Source of the DNA: Candidatus Methylomirabilota bacterium
GTDB taxonomy: Bacteria > Methylomirabilota > Methylomirabilia > Methylomirabilales > Methylomirabilaceae
Reading direction: 5' to 3'
NCBI GenBank assembly: GCA_028870115.1
Contig: JAGWQH010000082.1
Location: forward strand, 62,001-126,000
DNA: 64,000 nt
Positions 59,438 to 64,000 of the stretch are shown in pieces (position 1 is the stretch's first letter; each line of letters starts with the position of its first letter). The notes under the pieces were generated by a model that was not told where the DNA came from, made no database searches, and was given only the letters and a program-made list of their open reading frames with translations. Position numbers and translations under genes: made by a program.

Positions 59438-59501
59438 ACGGAACGCGCGAACAATCGATTCCTAACTTCAGAATTTCTTTAGCATATCCCCCCTCTCACC
59501 G

Positions 59502-61103
59502 TCAATGAAAATCTTCCCCGGACGGCGCCTCTTCGATCCTTCGTCGTCGGCCGATCAGCCATCGAAGCAAACCTCTCAGCTCGTCGGAACCCATGCAGGC
59601 GGCGGCTGCGACGAATGCGGTCACGCTGATAACAAACTCGACCGTGAGCACCGCGGCGCGACGAAGCGACGGCTCAACTGTGAGCGGATCACGGAGGTGG
59701 ATCAGCGACAGGGCGATCAGAGCCATCAGCGCAGCGGCCGCGGCGATCTGCATAAGCGAGCGAATGCGTAACCCGTTGAGCCGCCCCAGGCGGCGCTGCA
59801 GGGCCATCAGCAGCAGACCCAGGTTCACGAAGGAGGACAACGTCGTAGCCAGGGCCAGGCCGGCAAGCCCCAGCGGCCGCATCAACAGGAGCGATGCGAT
59901 AATGTTGACCATAACGGCCACCATACCGATCTTGACCGGCGTGGCTGTATCCTGAAGCGAGTAGAAGGCCGGAACGAGAATGCGGTTCGACACATAGGCG
60001 CCGAGACCGAAAGCATAGAACAACACGACCTCAGCGGTGGCGAGGGTGACAGTTCGATCAAATGCGCCCCGCTCAAAGAGAAGCTGGATGATCTGGACCC
60101 TGAACACCATCAGGCCGACCATCGATGGCAGCGTGACGAACAGGACCAGACGGATGGCGTAGGCCACGGTAGCCGCCACCTCTCCAAGCGACCGGTTGGC
60201 CGCCTGCCTGGCCATAGTGGGAAAGGCCGCCGTAGCAATCGCCACACCAAAAAGACCGATCGGGAGCTGGATCAGCCGGAATGCGTAGTACAGGACGGAG
60301 ATCCCGCCCTCTCCCATCAGCGAGGCGAGCAAGGTCCCGACAAACACATTGACCTGCGTAATGGCCAGCCCTGCGATCCCCGGCGTCATCAGCCGTGTGA
60401 TCCGCCTGATCGCAGGATCGCTGACATCGATGCCCCATTGCGTACCCTTACTCCGTCTCCAGATGGCCGGAATCTGGATCAGAAGCTGGCCTACGCCACC
60501 AATGAGGACGCCGATTGTCAGCGCCAGGATGGGCGGGTTCACATAGGGTGTAAGATACAGGGCACAGCCGATCATGGCGATGTTGAGCATGCTCGACGAG
60601 AGCGCCGGAGTAGCGAAATGACCCTGCGAATTGAGAATCGCCATGAAGAGCGCCGCCACTCCGATAAACAGGATATACGGAAACATCAGCCGGGTGAGAT
60701 AGACGGCCAGATCAAGTTTTGATGGGACGGCTTGGAAACCGGGCGCGATGAGTCTGATCAACCACGGTGCGAGTACGATGCCGACGCTGGAGACCGCCAG
60801 AAGCAACAGCACCAGCATGGTAAAGACTGTCCATGCCAATCGCCAGGCGCCCTCGCGTCCACGCGTTCTGAACGATTCGGTGAAGACCGGGATAAAGGCC
60901 GCCGAGAGGGCCCCCTCCCCCAGTAACTCGCGCAACATGTTGGGGAGACGGAAGGCGGCAAAGAAGGCATCGGTTGCGGTTCCGGCGCCGAACGCCCTGG
61001 CAATGATCAGATCGCGAGTAAAGCCAAGAATACGGCTTAACAGGGTGGCCCCACTTACCACACCGGCCGCTCGTACGATTCTCCCAGGATGTTCCTGCTC
61101 CAT
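59502..61103 (-). CDS. murJ: Lipid II flippase MurJ
   Basis: A 533-residue polytopic protein with about 14 membrane helices. It begins VRAAGVVSGATLLSRILGFT, then RDLIIARAFGAGTATDAFFA and RLPNMLRELLGEGALSAAFI, the conserved MurJ/MviN N-terminal segments. It flips the peptidoglycan precursor lipid II. The ATG at 61101-61103 has AAGGAA in place; a start at 61136 is less supported. It is divergent from rpsT. Confidence 0.93.
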   Translation of the reverse strand: MEQEHPGRIVRAAGVVSGATLLSRILGFTRDLIIARAFGAGTATDAFFAAFRLPNMLRELLGEGALSAAFIPVFTESFRTRGREGAWRLAWTVFTMLVLLLLAVSSVGIVLAPWLIRLIAPGFQAVPSKLDLAVYLTRLMFPYILFIGVAALFMAILNSQGHFATPALSSSMLNIAMIGCALYLTPYVNPPILALTIGVLIGGVGQLLIQIPAIWRRSKGTQWGIDVSDPAIRRITRLMTPGIAGLAITQVNVFVGTLLASLMGEGGISVLYYAFRLIQLPIGLFGVAIATAAFPTMARQAANRSLGEVAATVAYAIRLVLFVTLPSMVGLMVFRVQIIQLLFERGAFDRTVTLATAEVVLFYAFGLGAYVSNRILVPAFYSLQDTATPVKIGMVAVMVNIIASLLLMRPLGLAGLALATTLSSFVNLGLLLMALQRRLGRLNGLRIRSLMQIAAAAALMALIALSLIHLRDPLTVEPSLRRAAVLTVEFVISVTAFVAAAACMGSDELRGLLRWLIGRRRRIEEAPSGEDFH

Positions 61104-61113
61104 CAGAAATTCC

Positions 61114-61142
61114 TTGACAAGTGAGCGCCGCTCCATTCTAAT
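61114..61142 (+). promoter_or_regulatory. Promoter of rpsT
   Basis: TTGACA at 61114-61119, a 17-base spacer and TCTAAT at 61137-61142. It would give a leader of about 55 bases before the rpsT ATG. It lies in the 104-base gap between the divergent genes murJ and rpsT, just upstream of the murJ start. Confidence 0.6.
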
Positions 61143-61207
61143 GAGCAGCGCGGTAGACTCTCGCGTGTACCGAGTAGATACGATACGCACAAAGGAGAAG
61201 CGGACCA

Positions 61208-61480
61208 ATGCCAATTACCAAGTCGGCACAGAAGCAGATGAGGCAAAGCCAGAAGCGACGGCTGCGTAATCGCGCGGCAAAGAGTAACTTGAAGACAGTG
61301 ATCAAGAAGGTGCGAGCGGGGATTGAGGGGCATGACCGGGATGCTGCAGAGAAGGCATTCATGCAGGCTGTGCCGTCCATTGACAGAGCCGCCGGCAAAG
61401 GCTTTATTCACAAGAACGCCGCGGCCCGCTATAAGTCACGACTCGCTCGCCAGCTCCACGCCATCCCGCAACCGTCGTAG
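61208..61480 (+). CDS. rpsT: 30S ribosomal protein S20
   Basis: A 90-residue, very basic ribosomal protein: PITKSAQKQMRQSQKRRLRN, NLKTVIKKVRAGIEG, then GKGFIHKNAAARYKSRLARQ. AAAGGAGAAG precedes the ATG. It is on the opposite strand to murJ and holA and ends three bases from the holA stop. Confidence 0.95.
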   Translation: MPITKSAQKQMRQSQKRRLRNRAAKSNLKTVIKKVRAGIEGHDRDAAEKAFMQAVPSIDRAAGKGFIHKNAAARYKSRLARQLHAIPQPS

Positions 61481-61483
61481 GAT

Positions 61484-62491
61484 TCACGCCCGACAGAGGT
61501 CCCAGACTAATCCGGTCAGGACCACAGGGGCCGCAGCCCTCCCCGTCTTAATGGCAACGTCGGCCCCCGAGAGCAACTGAACGGCGCCCGAAAGCTGCCG
61601 CCAGGAGCGCGAGGTGCTCTGCTCTGTCAAGGCAGCAACAACGCGAGGCGGCAGGCCCAATTCATGGGTCATCCTGCTGACTGGGACCGACTGCTCTTGA
61701 AGCGCTTTGGCCCGAATCAGCAGACGAATCTGGCGGGCGAGCATTCCGATGATCGCCAGCGGCTCTTCCCCGCTCCTCAATAGACTTGTCAGACAACGAA
61801 GGGCAACATCCAGGTTCCCGCCTGATACGGCATCGGTCAGTTGGAAGATCGATCGTACTCGGGTCTCACCAACCAGGGCTTCGACATCCTTCGTGCTGAT
61901 CTCCTCGCGCTCGCCGACGAAGAGCGCTAATTTCTCGACGTTGTAGATCAACTGACGAAAATCGTCTCCAACGAGTGCCATGAGCAGGCTGATCGCTTCC
62001 GGCTGCAGCCGTCTGCCCTGCTCTTGAGCCGCCGCCAAGAGCGACTCCTTTAGTGAATCTGCTTCCAAGCGATCAAAGCGGAGAAGTACCCCTTTCTTCT
62101 GTATTGCCGCCGCCAAACGGGTTCTGAGGTCAAGACGCCTACCCACCAGCACAAGACAGCTTGTGGGACACGGATTGTCCAGATAGGCGAGCAGCTCCTC
62201 TTGCTGCTCCCGCGAGAGTTCCTCAACGCCTCGGACCAGAACAACCCGACGCGATGCCAGAAACGGCAGCGTCCGAGCGCTTCCAAGGATCGACTGCGCC
62301 CCTGACTCCCCGGACCGAATCTGGTCGAGATTCAGGTCTCGCGTGCCCTCTGGCAATAATGCGTCAAGGAGCTGATTCAGCGCCTGTTCCCGCCGGTACT
62401 CCTCCTCTCCATAGAGACAATAGACGGACGCGACCTCTCCCCTGTGGACTTGTTGGGCAACGGAATGGCCTTTCTTGATCCAGCGTCCCAT
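61484..62491 (-). CDS. holA: DNA polymerase III delta subunit
   Basis: About 335 residues. A clamp-loader delta subunit: VYCLYGEEEYRREQALNQLL, the start of the family; FLASRRVVLVRGVEELS; LVLVGRRLDLRTRL; and the C-terminal collar domain including FQLTDAVSGGNLDVALRCL and MLARQIRLLIRAKAL. It opens the sliding clamp. Its ATG overlaps the lptE stop, giving the common leuS-lptE-holA order. Confidence 0.92.
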   Translation of the reverse strand: MGRWIKKGHSVAQQVHRGEVASVYCLYGEEEYRREQALNQLLDALLPEGTRDLNLDQIRSGESGAQSILGSARTLPFLASRRVVLVRGVEELSREQQEELLAYLDNPCPTSCLVLVGRRLDLRTRLAAAIQKKGVLLRFDRLEADSLKESLLAAAQEQGRRLQPEAISLLMALVGDDFRQLIYNVEKLALFVGEREEISTKDVEALVGETRVRSIFQLTDAVSGGNLDVALRCLTSLLRSGEEPLAIIGMLARQIRLLIRAKALQEQSVPVSRMTHELGLPPRVVAALTEQSTSRSWRQLSGAVQLLSGADVAIKTGRAAAPVVLTGLVWDLCRA

Positions 62492-62997
62492 CACACCCCG
62501 TCCAGCACCCGACCGACGACCTGCTCGACGAGATCCGCCACCGCTCGAAGCGATGCCTCGTCCTCTGCCGCCCTGGCCTCAGCGAGGCCCGTCCCGGTAA
62601 AGTAATAGGCCACACCCGTCACCCCGTCCCGGAGAAACACTTTATCCTCCAGCCGATTTTTCAACGTAAAGGAAAACGAAATGGTCAGTCGCAGGCGGGT
62701 AGCCGTGTCCGCGGAACCAAAGGCAAGCGGCACTTCGCTGAATCCTTCAATGGCCCCCTCCAAAAGGACGTCGGCGCCCTCCTCCACAACTCTGATCCGG
62801 CCGTCGGCCGCCAGCCGATGAATCAGCGCATCTCTCAGGGCCGGCTGAATCGTAGGACGGAAGGTTCGATTGTTGACAAGCCCGATGCTGATCGTCTTGA
62901 CGGACGGCTGAAGCGCGCTTACCCCTCCGGAACCTACCGGCCGATAGCCGCATCCAGCCAATGCCAGGAGTACCGTCACGCAAATGATCGTCCTCAT
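62491..62997 (-). CDS. lptE: LPS-assembly lipoprotein LptE
   Basis: About 168 residues from the ATG at 62995-62997, overlapping the leuS stop. The lipoprotein signal ends [11 protein letters not shown], with the lipidated cysteine in LAGC. The mature part has the LptE pattern: [20 protein letters not shown] and [15 protein letters not shown]. It plugs the LptD barrel in the outer membrane, showing that the cell is diderm with LPS. Confidence 0.9.
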   Translation of the reverse strand: MRTIICVTVLLALAGCGYRPVGSGGVSALQPSVKTISIGLVNNRTFRPTIQPALRDALIHRLAADGRIRVVEEGADVLLEGAIEGFSEVPLAFGSADTATRLRLTISFSFTLKNRLEDKVFLRDGVTGVAYYFTGTGLAEARAAEDEASLRAVADLVEQVVGRVLDGV

Positions 62998-64000
62998 CCG
63001 ACCCGCCCGGTCACGATATTTACCAGCTTCTTTGGCACGACCACCACCTTCCGGACCGATCTGCCCTCGAGCCATCCCTCGACACGCTCGTCCGCAAGGG
63101 CTGCCTCACGCATGACGTGATCGTCGGCATCTGCCGGCATGAAGAGTCGACTGCGGACCTTCCCGTCGATCTGAACAACGATCACAATCTCCTCCGCCGT
63201 AATGGCGGCGGGATCGTAGACCGGCCAAGCCGTTTGAAAGATACTCCCGCTGCGTCCCAGTCGTTCCCACAACTCCTCGCACAGATGCGGCGCAAAGGGC
63301 GACAGGAGCAGCAGGAGCGTCTCGACGGCATAGCCGTATGCGAAGTGCCGCTCGTCGGCTTCGTCTGCAGAGCCTCCTAACTCAAAGCGGCCGATTTCGT
63401 TCGTAAGCTCCATGAGGGCACTGATGGCCGTATTAAAGTGAAACTCCTCCTCAATATCCTCCGTGACCCGTTTAATTGTCTGCTGGGCCTTTCGATATAA
63501 GGCGCGACCTGTCACGAGTCTCGAGAAGGGGATTGGCGCAAGCGAAGACTTCAGAAGCGCCTCCTGATCGTCAACGAGACGGACGATCCGGCACAAAAAT
63601 CGGAACGATCCCTCCACGCCCTGATCAGACCACTCCAGATCTCTTTCCGGCGGGGCGGCGAACAGGCAGAACAGTCGGGCCGTATCGGCCCCGTACCGCG
63701 CCAAGAGATCTTCGGGATCGATCACGTTCTTTTTTGATTTCGACATCTTCTCAATTCGCCCGATCACGATCGGACGGCCGCATGCCTTGCAGGCGCGAGC
63801 TGTGTCCACCTCCTCCGGCAGCCGGAACCCATGCTCCGGACACCGGTACGTCTCCTTGCACACCATCCCCTGCGTTAACAACCGCGTGAACGGCTCATCG
63901 ACAGCGATCAGGCCGAGGTCGCGGACGGCCTTGGTGAAAAAGCGAGCGTATAGCAAGTGGAGGACCGCATGCTCGATTCCCCCGATATACTGATCGACCG
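62994..64000 (-). CDS. leuS: Leucyl-tRNA synthetase, C-terminal part (runs off window)
   Basis: The visible 335 residues are the end of a class I synthetase. From the window edge the frame reads [20 protein letters not shown], a LeuRS segment of the catalytic domain, then a zinc-like CPEHGFRL...CKACGRP, the KMSKS loop ([14 protein letters not shown]), the anticodon-binding helical domain and the C-terminal domain ([20 protein letters not shown]). The start and HIGH motif are outside the window. The stop overlaps the lptE start. Confidence 0.95.
   Translation of the reverse strand, partial: VDQYIGGIEHAVLHLLYARFFTKAVRDLGLIAVDEPFTRLLTQGMVCKETYRCPEHGFRLPEEVDTARACKACGRPIVIGRIEKMSKSKKNVIDPEDLLARYGADTARLFCLFAAPPERDLEWSDQGVEGSFRFLCRIVRLVDDQEALLKSSLAPIPFSRLVTGRALYRKAQQTIKRVTEDIEEEFHFNTAISALMELTNEIGRFELGGSADEADERHFAYGYAVETLLLLLSPFAPHLCEELWERLGRSGSIFQTAWPVYDPAAITAEEIVIVVQIDGKVRSRLFMPADADDHVMREAALADERVEGWLEGRSVRKVVVVPKKLVNIVTGRVG

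Overview
The window is a gene-dense stretch of chromosome from a GC-rich, diderm bacterium. An outer membrane is implied by the LptE lipoprotein and the PilQ secretin. Gene content and the style of the repeats would fit an NC10-type bacterium (the Methylomirabilis group), but this is an inference from pattern only; no marker in the window proves it. No transposase, integrase, phage gene or CRISPR array was seen. Most of the window is vertically inherited housekeeping DNA with a few lineage-specific pieces.

Layout. 1-4.2 kb: the 5' part of a secreted cupredoxin/multicopper oxidase (minus strand) lies head-to-head with a LuxR-type regulator. A second, paralogous LuxR-type regulator follows after a PIN-TRAM membrane protein. 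The two regulators share an unusual inverted operator (arms TACGC and GCGTA, 6-bp spacer), present twice before the first gene and once before the second. 4.3-11.6 kb: trxA, then a complete tryptophan operon trpE-G-D-C-F-B-A with three intercistronic stem-loops. 11.7-19.6 kb: type IV pilus alignment and secretin operon pilMNOPQ, two unrecognised exported proteins and a membrane protein with a glutamine-amidotransferase-like fold. 19.6-24.3 kb: aroC-aroK-aroB-aroQ, efp, thiE. 24.5-31.2 kb: a branched-chain amino-acid ABC transporter with two binding proteins and a fused LivM-LivG subunit, then a Sua5/TsaC-type protein. 31.3-38.9 kb: bifunctional (p)ppGpp enzyme, rpmB, rsmD-coaD, an aminotransferase, miaB, hpt and a radical SAM protein. 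38.8-41.9 kb: a VKOR domain fused to a polytopic domain, then a second polytopic protein rich in membrane histidines. 42.1-46.1 kb: ihfA, a MerR regulator, surE-pcm between two tRNA-Pro genes, apt, tRNA-Arg and a TPR protein. 46.6-64 kb, mainly minus strand: DUF151 nuclease, HIT protein, ihfB, sppA, rpsA, plsC, cmk, aroA, miaA, metF, ilvC-ilvN-ilvB, murJ, then holA, lptE and the 3' part of leuS, with rpsT on the plus strand.

How it works together. The chorismate route (aroB, Q, K, A, C are all here) feeds the trp operon. ilvBNC and the liv transporter cover synthesis and uptake of branched-chain amino acids. pilMNOPQ would build the inner-membrane and outer-membrane core of type IV pili. The clusters ihfA-merR, rsmD-coaD, aroA-cmk-rpsA-ihfB and leuS-lptE-holA/rpsT are common bacterial arrangements.

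The most interesting parts are the LuxR pair with its shared operator beside a copper protein, the VKOR fusion with its histidine-rich membrane neighbour, the unrecognised genes wedged between pilQ and the aro genes, and a dispersed inverted repeat found at 23.5 and 46.2 kb. Some start codons are uncertain; the alternatives are named in the entries.
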